Shown: positions 1 to 8,500, numbered from the stretch's first letter. The stretch is 43,530 nt of DNA from Euryarchaeota archaeon Ods01 (GCA_028751095.1 JAQZCZ010000006.1:1-43530); one strand, 5' to 3'. Numbers and translations are program-made. Notes: generated by a model not told the origin, from the letters alone.

Positions 1-339
1 ACCGAACGGGTCAGCTTCCTCCGTATCGTCGAAGTCCTCGTCGTCTTCAGTTTCTTCTTCGAAGGGGTCGGCTTCGTCGTCGAACATCTCCTCGTCAGCC
101 TCGACATCATCCTCGTCAGCCTCGACATCATCCTCGTCAGCCTCACCGCCGTCGTCGTCGAGCATATCGCGCACATCGCGGCTGTCAAGGGCGTCGTCCA
201 TCTCGTCCTCTTCCTCAGCTTCCTCGGACGGGGCGTCGGATTCAGTTTCTTCTTCATCCTCCCCGAAGTCGTACACCTCGTCCTCGAAAAGGTCCTCTTC
301 CTCGTCCCCTTGGTCAGAATCTTTTTCGTTTTCGTCCAC
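1..339 (-). CDS. Acidic protein, partial (runs off left edge)
   Basis: The reading frame is open from a GTG at 339 down to base 1, giving 113 codons with no stop, so the C-terminal part lies outside the window. The visible part is almost wholly Asp and Glu with a few aromatic patches such as DLFEDEVYDF and EMFDDEADPF, and is probably disordered. Two copies of EADEDDV come from a 21-base tandem repeat. The start is supported by AAGTGATAAACT just before the GTG, which resembles the GGTGATAAACA before the next gene upstream in the operon. It lies third in a minus-strand set behind minD and a small membrane protein. I do not recognise the family. The missing C-terminal part may carry the folded domain. 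Confidence 0.6.
   Translation of the reverse strand, partial: MDENEKDSDQGDEEEDLFEDEVYDFGEDEEETESDAPSEEAEEEDEMDDALDSRDVRDMLDDDGGEADEDDVEADEDDVEADEEMFDDEADPFEEETEDDEDFDDTEEADPFG
90..145. repeat. 21-bp tandem repeat inside the acidic gene
   Basis: The unit CCTCGTCAGCCTCGACATCAT occurs at 90-110 and 111-131, followed by a partial third copy to 145. The period is a multiple of three, so it adds seven residues per copy (EADEDDV class) without shifting the frame. It is likely a slippage or recombination product in a disordered acidic stretch. Confidence 0.8.
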
Positions 340-494
340 AGTTTATCACTTCTTCAGTCGGTTAGGTGGTTTACGTCCGTCTTACCCATAAGGGTTGTCC
401 CCGCAGGTATCGCTGTGGGCGTGATAATATCGGGAGTTAATTAAAGCTTTTGGGCGGTTAAGCGTTGCTGAAAGCTACGTAAGCCGGTCTTACG

Positions 495-725
495 TCACCG
501 GTTTCTCTTCTGTTCCGCCTCTTTGGCGATAGAGTCCTGCTTTATCGAGTTTATGCTCGACTCAAGCCGGTCGAGTTCGTCGTCGGTCATCTCAACCTGC
601 GACCGTAGCTCCTCGACCTCCTCCTGTAGCTGGCGGAGCCTGACGTACATCAGGTAGCTCATCCAGAGTGTTCCGACGAGCAGTACGGTGAGCAGTCCGA
701 TTATGATGCTGGTTGTCTCGACCAT
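495..725 (-). CDS. Small membrane protein with coiled coil, in minD operon
   Basis: This 76-residue protein has one hydrophobic helix (about residues 7-28, IIIGLLTVLLVGTLWMSYLM) followed by a charged heptad-like segment (LRQLQEEVEELRSQVE onward) to about residue 60. That predicts a single-pass anchor with a cytoplasmic or external coiled coil. The ATG lies 6 bases after the minD stop codon. The sequence GGGTGATAAACA before it contains both the minD TGA and a ribosome-binding site complementary to the 16S 3' end, so translation is probably coupled to minD. I do not recognise a named family. A membrane partner or anchor for the MinD ATPase is an inference from position only. Confidence 0.7.
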   Translation of the reverse strand: MVETTSIIIGLLTVLLVGTLWMSYLMYVRLRQLQEEVEELRSQVEMTDDELDRLESSINSIKQDSIAKEAEQKRNR

Positions 726-731
726 TGTTTA

Positions 732-1514
732 TCACCCGAATATCGCTTTCGCCATCTTCTGTGCGAATCCGTCGCCTTCCTCCTCGGTCTCGACCTCCTC
801 GACGAACTCCTCGTCGGCGAGCTTGTGCGCAAGCTTCTTGTACGCCTGTGAAGCCGGCGAGTCCGGCGAGTGGAGGACGACGGGCTTCTTGTACGAAGCC
901 GAGCGGCGTACCTCGGCGTCCTCGGGAACGGAGACGAGAACCTCCGCCTCCAGAAGGTCCTCGACACGCGTAACGTCAAGGTCGTCGCCGCTCGAACCCG
1001 CACGCGTCAGAACGATTCCGCCGACCTCGCTACCGACCTTGTCGGTCATGACACGTGTCTTGAGTCCGTCCGCCATACTCGAAAGCTCGGGGTTGACAAC
1101 GAGGAGAACCTCATCAGCGACCGCGAGAGGTATGACGCTGTCCTTGCTCAGACCTGCGGGCGCGTCGATGAGAAGATACTCGGTGTTGTCGATTATGTAC
1201 GAAAGCGCGTCCTGAAGCTTCTCGGGGTCCGCCTTCTGGAAGCCTTCGAGCGTCAGACCGGCGGGCACTACCTGAAGCCCCTCGGGACCCTCGTAGACCG
1301 CGTTCTTGATGCGCTGGTCGCCCGAAAGGACCTCGTGTAGCGTGACAGGTTCCTCCTCCAGACCGAGGAGAAGACCGAGGTTAGCCATACCGAGGTCAGC
1401 GTCCAACACAGTCGTCCTATGCCCCATCTGAGCCAGCGACGTTCCGAGGTTTATCGTCGTCGTCGTCTTTCCTGTTCCTCCCTTGCCGGAGGCGATAGTA
1501 TATACCTTTGCCAT
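732..1514 (-). CDS. MinD/ParA-family P-loop ATPase
   Basis: This 260-residue protein has the deviant Walker A motif GKGGTGKTT at residues 10-18, an Ala-type switch region (VLDADLGMANLGLL), and DAPAGL at the position of the MinD/ParA DxxxG region. Members dimerise with ATP and place other proteins or DNA within the cell. The last residues, FAQKMAKAIFG, can form an amphipathic helix like the membrane-targeting tail of MinD, so the MinD subgroup is more likely than a plasmid ParA. It heads an operon with a small membrane coiled-coil protein and an acidic protein. Haloarchaea carry several MinD paralogues and I cannot assign the number. Its cargo is unknown. Confidence 0.88.
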   Translation of the reverse strand: MAKVYTIASGKGGTGKTTTTINLGTSLAQMGHRTTVLDADLGMANLGLLLGLEEEPVTLHEVLSGDQRIKNAVYEGPEGLQVVPAGLTLEGFQKADPEKLQDALSYIIDNTEYLLIDAPAGLSKDSVIPLAVADEVLLVVNPELSSMADGLKTRVMTDKVGSEVGGIVLTRAGSSGDDLDVTRVEDLLEAEVLVSVPEDAEVRRSASYKKPVVLHSPDSPASQAYKKLAHKLADEEFVEEVETEEEGDGFAQKMAKAIFG

Positions 1515-1553
1515 ACAGACCCTCTATTGTCTCAGTCTGTCTTAGACCCCTAC

Positions 1554-1564
1554 GTTTAAAAAAC
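1554..1564 (-). promoter_or_regulatory. TATA-like box of the minD operon
   Basis: Read on the minus strand the sequence is GTTTTTTAAAC, about 40-50 bases before the minD ATG. Transcription starting about 25 bases downstream would leave a leader of roughly 15-20 bases, which contains GAGGGT as a possible ribosome-binding site. Confidence 0.5.
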
Positions 1565-1628
1565 TATGCGTCAACTCCCGTACCGTGGGACGTTCCGAAG
1601 CGCCGGACGGGCAGGAGAAGGTGACAAG

Positions 1629-1673
1629 TTATATACCGTCGTAACCCTTAACCGGAAATGGATACATAGGTGA
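1629..1673 (+). promoter_or_regulatory. TATA box (1629-1635) and Shine-Dalgarno (1668-1673) for the acidic two-domain gene
   Basis: TTATATA at 1629-1635 and AGGTGA at 1668-1673 sit before the ATG at 1681, with 7 bases between the ribosome-binding site and the start. This gene therefore has a short leader and a real ribosome-binding site, unlike the leaderless genes nearby. The region is shared with the divergent minD promoter. Confidence 0.6.
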
Positions 1674-1680
1674 AAAGAGA

Positions 1681-2619
1681 ATGCTCCCCGAGGGAGAATA
1701 CCTTTACAAAGATTTGAGTTCTGAGTTCGTGGACCTCGAAAAACTCCTTGACGAGATACGCGAGGAACAGACCTCGGGATATCTGAGCTTCGAGGGGGAT
1801 AACGACAGAGGCTTCGCCGTCCTCGACCGCGGTGAGACCGGACGTATCAAGATAAGCAAGAACGGTCACGAACGTATCAAGGAAGGCGAAGACGCGATAC
1901 GCGACATACTCGAAAACGGAAGCTACACGGTTCAGGTCGTCGACTGTAACGAGTCGGGGCGCGAGATAGTCGATATCAAGCTCGAAAACGAGGAGATAAA
2001 GTCGGGTATCGATACCGACGAGATAGATGTGGCGAGCTTCTTCGCCACCAATATCACCGACCAAGAAAACGACTGCCATATCATTCTTATCTCCGGCGAC
2101 TACTCGGGCGTAGTTACGATGGTAGACGGGATTCCAACTCAGGCTAAGCTTAGCACGCCCGACGAGATACTCGTCGGAAACGACGCCCTCGAAGACGCTC
2201 TCGGATACATCGAAGAGGGCGATGTCTCCATCGATATATACAGAATGTCGGAGAAGGAGGTCGAGGAACAGGATACGGGCGAGGAGGTCATCGACGAGAG
2301 GATGGAGGGCGAACTCGAAGGCATCTCCGACGACTTCGAGGACAAGGCGGACGACCTGCTCGACGACATGGGACTCGACTTCGGCGAAGGCGGCGATGAA
2401 GAGAGCGACGCCGACGGGGGTGACGAGGGCGACGAAGGAGGGAACGGCATGGACCTCGGCGAGGACGACCTCGACATAGGGATGGACGAGGGCGATATCG
2501 CCGACGAACTCGGTATCGACGAAGACGACGGCGACGAGGAGGAGGGACTCGAAACCGAGGAAGACGACGACGAAGGCGGCGACGTTTTCGACGAAATAGA
2601 AACGAGCCGCGACGAATAG
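1681..2619 (+). CDS. Acidic protein with two similar N-terminal domains and a long Asp/Glu tail
   Basis: This 312-residue protein has no membrane segment. Residues about 15-95 and 115-190 look like two copies of one fold: each runs strand, GDxxG-like turn, a V-DRG or MVDG turn, an Ile/Leu-rich helix with GEDAI or GNDAL, then EN/EEGxxxV. The pattern loosely resembles DUF4388/PATAN domains of bacterial signalling proteins, but I see no decisive motif. Residues about 195-312 are very acidic, ending in blocks such as DDLDIGMDEGDIADELG. It is divergent from the minD operon, whose distal gene also encodes an acidic tail, so a functional link is possible. Function unknown. Confidence 0.75.
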   Translation: MLPEGEYLYKDLSSEFVDLEKLLDEIREEQTSGYLSFEGDNDRGFAVLDRGETGRIKISKNGHERIKEGEDAIRDILENGSYTVQVVDCNESGREIVDIKLENEEIKSGIDTDEIDVASFFATNITDQENDCHIILISGDYSGVVTMVDGIPTQAKLSTPDEILVGNDALEDALGYIEEGDVSIDIYRMSEKEVEEQDTGEEVIDERMEGELEGISDDFEDKADDLLDDMGLDFGEGGDEESDADGGDEGDEGGNGMDLGEDDLDIGMDEGDIADELGIDEDDGDEEEGLETEEDDDEGGDVFDEIETSRDE

Positions 2620-2650
2620 CTTCCGTTTCGCGGCGTTTTGGTGGAAAGAG

Positions 2651-2658
2651 GTTTACAT
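2651..2658 (+). promoter_or_regulatory. TATA-like box of the DUF5802 gene
   Basis: GTTTACAT lies 21-28 bases before the ATG at 2679. That spacing fits a leaderless transcript and favours the ATG over the GTG at 2673 used by the ORF track. Confidence 0.5.
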
Positions 2659-2678
2659 ACGCAGTACGTATCGTGGTT

Positions 2679-2996
2679 ATGTTCGAGGACTTTTCCAGCG
2701 CGTACTACCTCGGACGGATGTACGTCGAGCCACACGACGGAGACCGTCCCGCGATGCAGTACGAAGACTTCGAGGCGGTCAGTCGGGACGTGTACGACGA
2801 GGAGAAGCCGCTCGTGATAAAGGTCGACAGGAAACACCTCGTCGTGGACGGCGACAACGGCGTTCCGCGTGGCACGCTCGGGGTGCCGCGTGAGATGGTA
2901 AAGGAACTCGACGTGCGTAATCCGCCGGCTCTCAAGGAGGTTCTTCTCGCTAAACGCGGGCACGCCGCCCGTATACTCGGGCTGAGCGGCGGCTAG
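2679..2996 (+). CDS. DUF5802 family protein
   Basis: This protein of about 105 residues begins MFEDFSSAYYLGRMYVEP and contains DNGVPRGTLGVPREMV and VRNPPALKEVLLAK. I recognise these as hallmarks of the short haloarchaeal family DUF5802. The family has no known function. The start at ATG 2679 fits both the family N-terminus and a TATA-like box at the leaderless distance. Its stop overlaps by four bases the stop of the convergent creatininase-like gene. No signal peptide or membrane segment is present. Confidence 0.8.
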   Translation: MFEDFSSAYYLGRMYVEPHDGDRPAMQYEDFEAVSRDVYDEEKPLVIKVDRKHLVVDGDNGVPRGTLGVPREMVKELDVRNPPALKEVLLAKRGHAARILGLSGG

Positions 2997-3682
2997 CGGT
3001 CGGCTACGCGTCCGACGAGACGGACGAGCGACTCGACCGCCTCCTCGTAGAGACGCGCGCCTTTCTCAGCCGTTGCCTCGGTAGCGTCGCCGACGACGCC
3101 GTTCTCCGTAAACTCGTCCGAGTCGTAAGCGAGAGGCGCGGACTCGGCGTACTCCCCCCATGCGTCGGCTCCATCGACGGGCGCGTCGACGAGGTCGGGG
3201 GCGAGATGGAGAAGGACCGAGGTCTCGACCGCTCCGGCGTGTCCCATGCTCAGGTCGACGGCGTCGAGGTCGACCGCTTCCCACCATGTCCAGTAGGTGG
3301 CGAACATGTCGCCGTCGCGCGTGAGTCGCGCGCAGGCTTCGCCGAGGGCGTCGGTGTTGCCGCCGTGTCCGTTGACTACGACGGCGCGGTTGGCAGGAGC
3401 GGAGCGGAGCGTCTCGGAGACGTAGGCGCGGAAGGTCGACGGCGAGACGTAGAGGGTGCCGTCGAAGCCGCGGTGTTCCTCCGAGACACCGACGGGGACG
3501 GTCGGGAGGACGGCGGCGGCGTCGCAACGTTCGGCGGCTTCGCGGACAACCTCTTCGGCTACGAGTGCATCGGTCGACAGCGGCGCGTGCGGACCGTGCT
3601 GTTCGGTGCTTCCGACGGGAAGTAGGACGACATCGACAGACGCGTCACGTACGTCGGTCCATGACGAGCTACCGAGGTTCAC
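2993..3682 (-). CDS. Creatininase-family amidohydrolase, ArfB-like
   Basis: The family are metal-dependent amidohydrolases. In archaea the best-studied member, ArfB, deformylates a pyrimidine intermediate of riboflavin and F420 synthesis. Metal-binding motifs are clear: GSTEQHGPHAPLSTDA near the N-terminus (Glu, His and Asp ligands), VNGHGGNTDAL, and SMGHAGAVETS. The start is uncertain. The ORF opens with a TTG at 3730, while GTG codons at 3691 and 3682 put the conserved SWTDV near the N-terminus as usual for the family, so I use 3682. It is convergent with DUF5802 and divergent from a BlaI-type regulator. ArfB is the likeliest role, but creatininase relatives differ in substrate. Confidence 0.82.
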   Translation of the reverse strand: MNLGSSSWTDVRDASVDVVLLPVGSTEQHGPHAPLSTDALVAEEVVREAAERCDAAAVLPTVPVGVSEEHRGFDGTLYVSPSTFRAYVSETLRSAPANRAVVVNGHGGNTDALGEACARLTRDGDMFATYWTWWEAVDLDAVDLSMGHAGAVETSVLLHLAPDLVDAPVDGADAWGEYAESAPLAYDSDEFTENGVVGDATEATAEKGARLYEEAVESLVRLVGRVADR

Positions 3683-3764
3683 GGCAACCACCTTCGTGTA
3701 CGGCTTCGTTGTCTGGACATACTCACCCAAAACCTATAATATTCGCCCGCCCCCATTAAGCTAT

Positions 3765-4130
3765 ATGTTAGGCTCGCTGGAAAAGGAAGTAGTAGCGGTG
3801 TTGGAGGACGAGAACGAAGCCACGATAAACGAGGTCGTCGAGTGCCTCAACGACAGGGATGTCGACGTGGCGTACACGACGGTCAGCACGGTTCTCGACA
3901 GGCTACACGGGAAGGAGATGGTCGACCGCAGGAAGGAGCCTTACCGCGGCGGTTCGCGTTACGTCTACGAATACGTCGACATACGCGACGAGTACCTGAC
4001 GCGCGTCGTCGACAACCTGACGACGGTCTTCGGCGAGAAGGCTGTCGCTAACCTCGTCAGCGAGGTAGAAGATATCGGCGAGGACGAGGAACAGGACCTG
4101 TCGAGCGTCAGGGACGAACTCGACCTTTAG
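3765..4130 (+). CDS. BlaI/MecI-type winged-helix transcriptional regulator
   Basis: This 121-residue protein starts at the ATG at 3765, 25-31 bases after the TATA-like CTATAAT at 3734-3740. The N-terminal 75 residues (LEKEVVAVLEDENEATINEVVECL, then AYTTVSTVLDRLHGKEMVDRR) match the BlaI/MecI/CopY winged helix (PF03965): a helix-turn-helix with the TTVxTxLxRL recognition helix. The C-terminal part is helical and acidic and probably dimerises. The ORF track extends it about 100 codons upstream, but that part is antisense to the creatininase-like gene. No beta-lactam or metal sensor lies nearby, so the target is unknown. Confidence 0.82.
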   Translation: MLGSLEKEVVAVLEDENEATINEVVECLNDRDVDVAYTTVSTVLDRLHGKEMVDRRKEPYRGGSRYVYEYVDIRDEYLTRVVDNLTTVFGEKAVANLVSEVEDIGEDEEQDLSSVRDELDL

Positions 4131-4148
4131 TCGGGACGAACCGTTTAG

Positions 4149-4155
4149 CTTTAAC
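4149..4155 (+). promoter_or_regulatory. TATA-like box of rps8e
   Basis: CTTTAAC lies 24-30 bases before the rps8e ATG at 4179, with no room for a ribosome-binding site. This fits a leaderless transcript. Confidence 0.5.
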
Positions 4156-4178
4156 CGGAAGGTCCCGTACCCGCATCT

Positions 4179-4553
4179 ATGAAGTGGCAAGGACGTTCTA
4201 CACGTAAGAAGACGGGTGGACACAGAAAGCGCGGAAGGAAGAAGAGGAAGCACGAGCTTGGCGACGAGCCTACCGAGACACAGGTCGGTGACAAGAAGTA
4301 CAAGACGGTCGTCGTCCGCGGCGGTAAAAAGAAGACAAGCGTTCTAAAAACGAACGAGGCGAACTTTATCGACGGCGGCAACACCAACCGCGTCGAGATA
4401 GAGAACGTTATTGAGAACGGCGCGAACCCGAACTACGCACGGCGTGACATCATCACCAAGGGCGCTATCATAGAGACGCCCGAGGGACGCGCACGCGTCG
4501 TCTCGCGCCCGGGACAGGACGGCGTCGTTAACGCGGTCGCTGTCGAAGAGTGA
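4179..4553 (+). CDS. rps8e: 30S ribosomal protein S8e
   Basis: This 124-residue protein has the archaeal S8e signature: MKWQGRSTRKKTGGHRKRGRKK at the N-terminus, KTVVVRGG in the middle, and IITKGAIIETPEGRARVVSRPGQDG at the end. It is a small-subunit protein shared by archaea and eukaryotes. The basic N-terminal arm binds rRNA and stands out against the acidic proteins nearby. Its TGA overlaps the GTG of the DUF2240 gene by four bases (GTGA), so the two are translated from one message. Full length for the family. Confidence 0.97.
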   Translation: MKWQGRSTRKKTGGHRKRGRKKRKHELGDEPTETQVGDKKYKTVVVRGGKKKTSVLKTNEANFIDGGNTNRVEIENVIENGANPNYARRDIITKGAIIETPEGRARVVSRPGQDGVVNAVAVEE

Positions 4554-5002
4554 GCCTTCGGCGCGTCGTAGCCGCCCCGTTTCTCCGGCGCGAAACCGAC
4601 GAAGCCACGCGTGCAGAGTTTATCTACAGTCTGACGAGGGACGCCGACTGGTTCGACACCGACGAAGCCGAGAAGGTTCTGGAAACCGGGGTTGAAGAAG
4701 GTCTTCTCAAAGCCGACGGAGACGACGTGCGTCCGGCTTTCGACGTTTCGGAGGTGGATGTTCCGGACGGCTTCTCGCCCTCGGCGCGGTCGCTCATCGG
4801 TGAGAACCGGGGCGTCTTCGAAAGGACGGTCGACCGTCTCGTTGAGGCTGGACACGACAAACGCGAGGCGGTAGCCGAAATTAACCGTCGGCACGCCGAG
4901 ATGGGCGACGTTGGCGTACAGGCGGCGGCGCTAATCGTGGCTAAGGAGAAAGGTCTGAGTGTCGCGGACCTCGCAGAAGAAGGTCTCGAAGAACTGAAGT
5001 AG
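4550..5002 (+). CDS. DUF2240 family protein
   Basis: This 150-residue protein starts at a GTG that overlaps the rps8e stop. The pattern is typical of archaeal DUF2240: an N-terminal RRVVAAPFLRRETDE, a winged-helix-like middle (WFDTDEAEKVLETGVEEGLL), and a C-terminal helical part (AEINRRHAEMGDVGVQAAALIVAKEKG). No catalytic motif is visible. Co-translation with S8e suggests a translation or nucleic-acid role, but that rests on position alone. Its stop abuts the stop of convergent rps6e with no gap. Confidence 0.82.
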   Translation: MSLRRVVAAPFLRRETDEATRAEFIYSLTRDADWFDTDEAEKVLETGVEEGLLKADGDDVRPAFDVSEVDVPDGFSPSARSLIGENRGVFERTVDRLVEAGHDKREAVAEINRRHAEMGDVGVQAAALIVAKEKGLSVADLAEEGLEELK

Positions 5003-5395
5003 CTACTCTTCGTCCTCGTCTTCCTCGTTCGCGCCAAGGAGGGAGTCTATATCCTCGTCGCCCTCCTCGACGACGCGCGTATTGAGCTGTACGGTAGCCT
5101 CGCCGACTTCGCCGCCGCGGACGGTGACGCGTCGGCGTTCGCCGTCACGCGTCGGGTTGAATCCGGTTCCGCCGCTGACCATGACCTCGGCGATACCCTG
5201 TCCTTCGACATCGCCACGCATAGGGCGTCCGGTGTCGTCGCTCCCGCCCGTGATTTCGAGCGTGTAGCCGTCGAGACCCACGGCGCTTCCGTCGACCTCG
5301 TCGCCTATCTCGTTGCCTGTGAACGCGTTCACGTCCGCCTCTACCTGATACGAGTCCCCTGTCTCGGGATTGGAGACTACGACCCTTACTGACAT
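5003..5395 (-). CDS. rps6e: 30S ribosomal protein S6e
   Basis: This 130-residue protein begins VRVVVSNPETGDSYQVE and contains the S6e core: DGYTLEITGGSDDTGRPMRGDV, VMVSGGTGFNP and the basic stretch RRRVTVRGGEV. It is an archaeal/eukaryotic small-subunit protein of typical archaeal length, with an acidic Glu/Asp tail common in halophiles. A TATA-like ACTTATTA lies about 24-31 bases before the ATG (5419-5426 on the minus strand), so the transcript is probably leaderless. It is convergent with DUF2240. Confidence 0.96.
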   Translation of the reverse strand: MSVRVVVSNPETGDSYQVEADVNAFTGNEIGDEVDGSAVGLDGYTLEITGGSDDTGRPMRGDVEGQGIAEVMVSGGTGFNPTRDGERRRVTVRGGEVGEATVQLNTRVVEEGDEDIDSLLGANEEDEDEE

Positions 5396-5418
5396 ATCCG
5401 GTCGTTGTCGTCTGCGAG

Positions 5419-5426
5419 TAATAAGT
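5419..5426 (-). promoter_or_regulatory. TATA-like box of rps6e
   Basis: On the minus strand the sequence reads ACTTATTA, 24-31 bases upstream of the rps6e ATG at 5395, the spacing of a leaderless haloarchaeal promoter. Confidence 0.5.
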
Positions 5427-5519
5427 CTGCCGTCTCGACAGACGCGTCGCTACGCGTTTAGGCAGGAAAGAAAGGGTGTTCGGCGAACTGTTCTGAGAGG
5501 CTACCTGACGGCGAGAGCC

Positions 5520-8500
5520 TTACTCGTCCTGACGGCGGAGCGCGAGAAGCGCAACCGCTATCAGGGCGATGAGGGCAGCAACGGCGGTGAAGCCAGGCTG
5601 CTCCTCTTCAGGAGGCTCTTCGTCGTCAACCTCGTCGTCGTCATCGTCGTCTTCAAGCTGAGCTTCAAGCTCTGCGTTACGGTCTTCGAGGTCGTTGACT
5701 TCCTGCTGGAGGTCGTCACGCTCGGATTCGAGCTGAGCGACCTGGTCCTGAAGCTCTTCTATCTGCGCACGGAGTTCTCCGAGTTCGTCTTCAAGGCGTT
5801 CACCTTCAGCGAAGGTTCCTTCGGCGACGATGTCAACGGTGACCTCGTCGACGCGTTCACCATCGTCGGACTGGATGGTGTAGTTGCCAGGTTCGACTTC
5901 CTCGGGGACCTCAATCTCAACGTGCCAGACGCCGTCTTGTTCCCACTCGTCGGCGATGCCGACGTCGAGTTCAGCGATGGACGGTCCTTCCGTCGCCTCA
6001 ACGACTATCGTGGCGTCGTTGGGGTTGCGGTTCGTGGTACCGCGGATGACTGCCGTTTCGCCGACCTCGATGTCAGCAACTCCGGTGAGGTTCTCTTCGT
6101 ACTGCGTCGGGACAACGTCGTTTATCTGGGTGCGCGAGTCACTCGTGAGGCGGAACTGCTCCGCGACGAGGAGGTCGTCGCTACCTGCGGCTTCGACCGT
6201 CTCGTCAAGGAGTATCTCACGGACCTGGTCCTGTGTCAGGCTTCTGTCGAAGATAGCGTCGAAGTCGTCTTCGACAAGGTCAACGAGTCTGTCAGTAGTA
6301 GCGACGCTACCGTCCGAGAAGAGACCATCGCCGAAGCGACCGTCACGTCCCGGACTGACCGCGGTTGCCTGAACCGTACCGGTTCTGCGGTCACTGATGT
6401 CGAAGCCTTCCTCGTCGATGGTTCCGTCGCTGTCAGCGTCGAACGTGTCAGCGTCGGTTCCACCCTGAGTGTCGGTGAAGAGAACGACGTACTCTTCAGG
6501 TCCGATTAGGGTACCCTGCCAGTCGATTCCGTCGTCCTCGTAGACCTCACCGCCGAACGTCATGAAGTCGAGTTCGAGGGTGGGTTCAGCGACGCGGATG
6601 GACTGCTGGATGCTCGCTCCCGAACTGAAGTCCGAGGAGTCGAGTCCGTCGTCGCCGGTTACTGCGTCACCGGTGTTACGCGCCGCTATGTCGACATCAA
6701 CCGTGTCTATGACACCGTAGCGGTAGACACCGGGCTGTCCGAGTATGTCGGCAGCCTCCTCGGTGACACCGGATTCGGTGCGGTCACTGATGTCGATGTC
6801 AGTTTCTTCGTACGTGTCGTCCGTTGCGTCCACGGAGATGGTCTGAACGTGGAAGAAGTTGTCGCGGTCACGGACGAAGACCGAGACGTCGTCGACACCA
6901 CTCGAAGTGGTACCGTTAAGGTCGACTTCCTGACCGGGGACGTACGTGCGGTCAGGCGAGTCGATGGTTATCTCGGCTTCAGCGACGTTGAGGGTGTCGT
7001 CGTCCTCATCGTCGTTGAAGCTACTGCTGTCTTCGAAGAGGTTGGCGATAGCGCCTACGTGGTCACCGTCTTCGGCGGCGTCGAAGAGTTCGACATCAAC
7101 GCTCGCGTCGTCGAGGTACTTGGACCGTATCTGCGACTCAGCGACGCCGTCCTTCTCGACTACGGCGAAGACGCCTTCGAGGTCAGCTTCCTCGTTAGCA
7201 ACCAATTGAGCCGCGTCGCCGAGAGTACCTCCGACGTTAATGAGGTCTCCTCCAGCGTCAACTTCCCAGAGGTCTCCGAAGGCGTAGACGAAGTAGTCGT
7301 CTTCGTTAACGATGTTATCCTCCTGAGCCTCGAAGACGAGACCGCGCTCTTCACCTTCGTCGGTTAGACGGAAGGTGGACATCGCGTCGTTGAGCGCGTC
7401 TTCGTGGTCAGCCGGGAGAGGGTTGTCGTCACGGATGTCGTTGACATCCTCACGGAGGTCACCCTCGTCGATGAAGACGGCGTTCGAGTCCTCTTCGAAC
7501 GTGTTGAGGACTTCGTAGACTACGCGTTCACCCTGGTAGACATCGGTCTGGTCGAGTTCGATGTTAGGGTCGTCCTCACTTATGACGGTGAGGAGGCTAA
7601 GCGACGAGAACTCGTCGCGGTCGTACTCGTCGTCGTCAGTATCGAAGTCGTCCTCGTCAGGTTCGACACCGACTTCGTACGTTCCGGTGTCCTCGAAGTC
7701 AAGGTCGAAGACGATGTCGTACTCGTTACCGTCTTCAGCCTCCATGTTCGTTCCGTTCACGGTGACGGCTTCGGACGTGATGTCACGCTCGTCGTCGTCA
7801 AGGACTAGACCCTGAAGGTCAAGGTCCGCAGGGTCGAATCCTGTGCGGTAGTCGACTGCTACCTGAACCTGAGTGTCTTCCTCAACGGAGCCGCCACCGA
7901 TGCGGTTACCGTTGCGGTCGAGAACCCTCATACGGTCGGGCGAGGGTTCACGGACGCGGATGAACTCGTCGTTGTCGTCGTCACCCGCAAGGTAGTAGTT
8001 ACCTTCTTCGAGCGTCCAGCGGACGGGGTCGTCGCGTATCTCCTGTCCGTCAAACTCGAAGTCCTCTATGTCGTACTGCGCGATGTCCTCTATGAGTGTG
8101 AACTCCTTGTCCTCACCAAGGAAGACACGCGTCTCGTTGATGAGTTCACCGGCTCCACGGTCAACCGAGCCCTGAACATTCACGGACGGGTTGGTGTCGT
8201 AGACACCATCTCCGCCAGCCTGGAGACGGTTGACGGTTAGATCACCGTCATCGTCAACGGAGCCTACGAGGGGAACATCGCGCGTATCGTGGACGAAGTC
8301 ATGTGCGTTAAGCACGTTACCGTCCTCATCGACAGCGAAACCGTCAATAGTGCCGCCAGCCTCAACTTCTTCAGGTCCCTCGTTGATTGTCAGAGCGCCT
8401 TCCGCCGTGTCAGTGTCACCGTCGAAGCCATTGTCGTAGGTGACCGTGACATCGAGGTCATCACCAGCGTCTCCTTCTTGAGTGGTGTAGGTTATTACGT

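Noticed and set aside
2139-2963. 274-residue minus-strand ORF
   Set aside because: Its long poly-Ser stretch is the reverse reading of the Asp/Glu tail of the plus-strand gene.
5370-6509. 379-residue plus-strand ORF
   Set aside because: It is antisense to the S-layer gene and rps6e. Its composition mirrors the acidic codons of the real gene and it has no domain pattern. The same holds for the other plus-strand ORFs in 5.5-8.8 kb.
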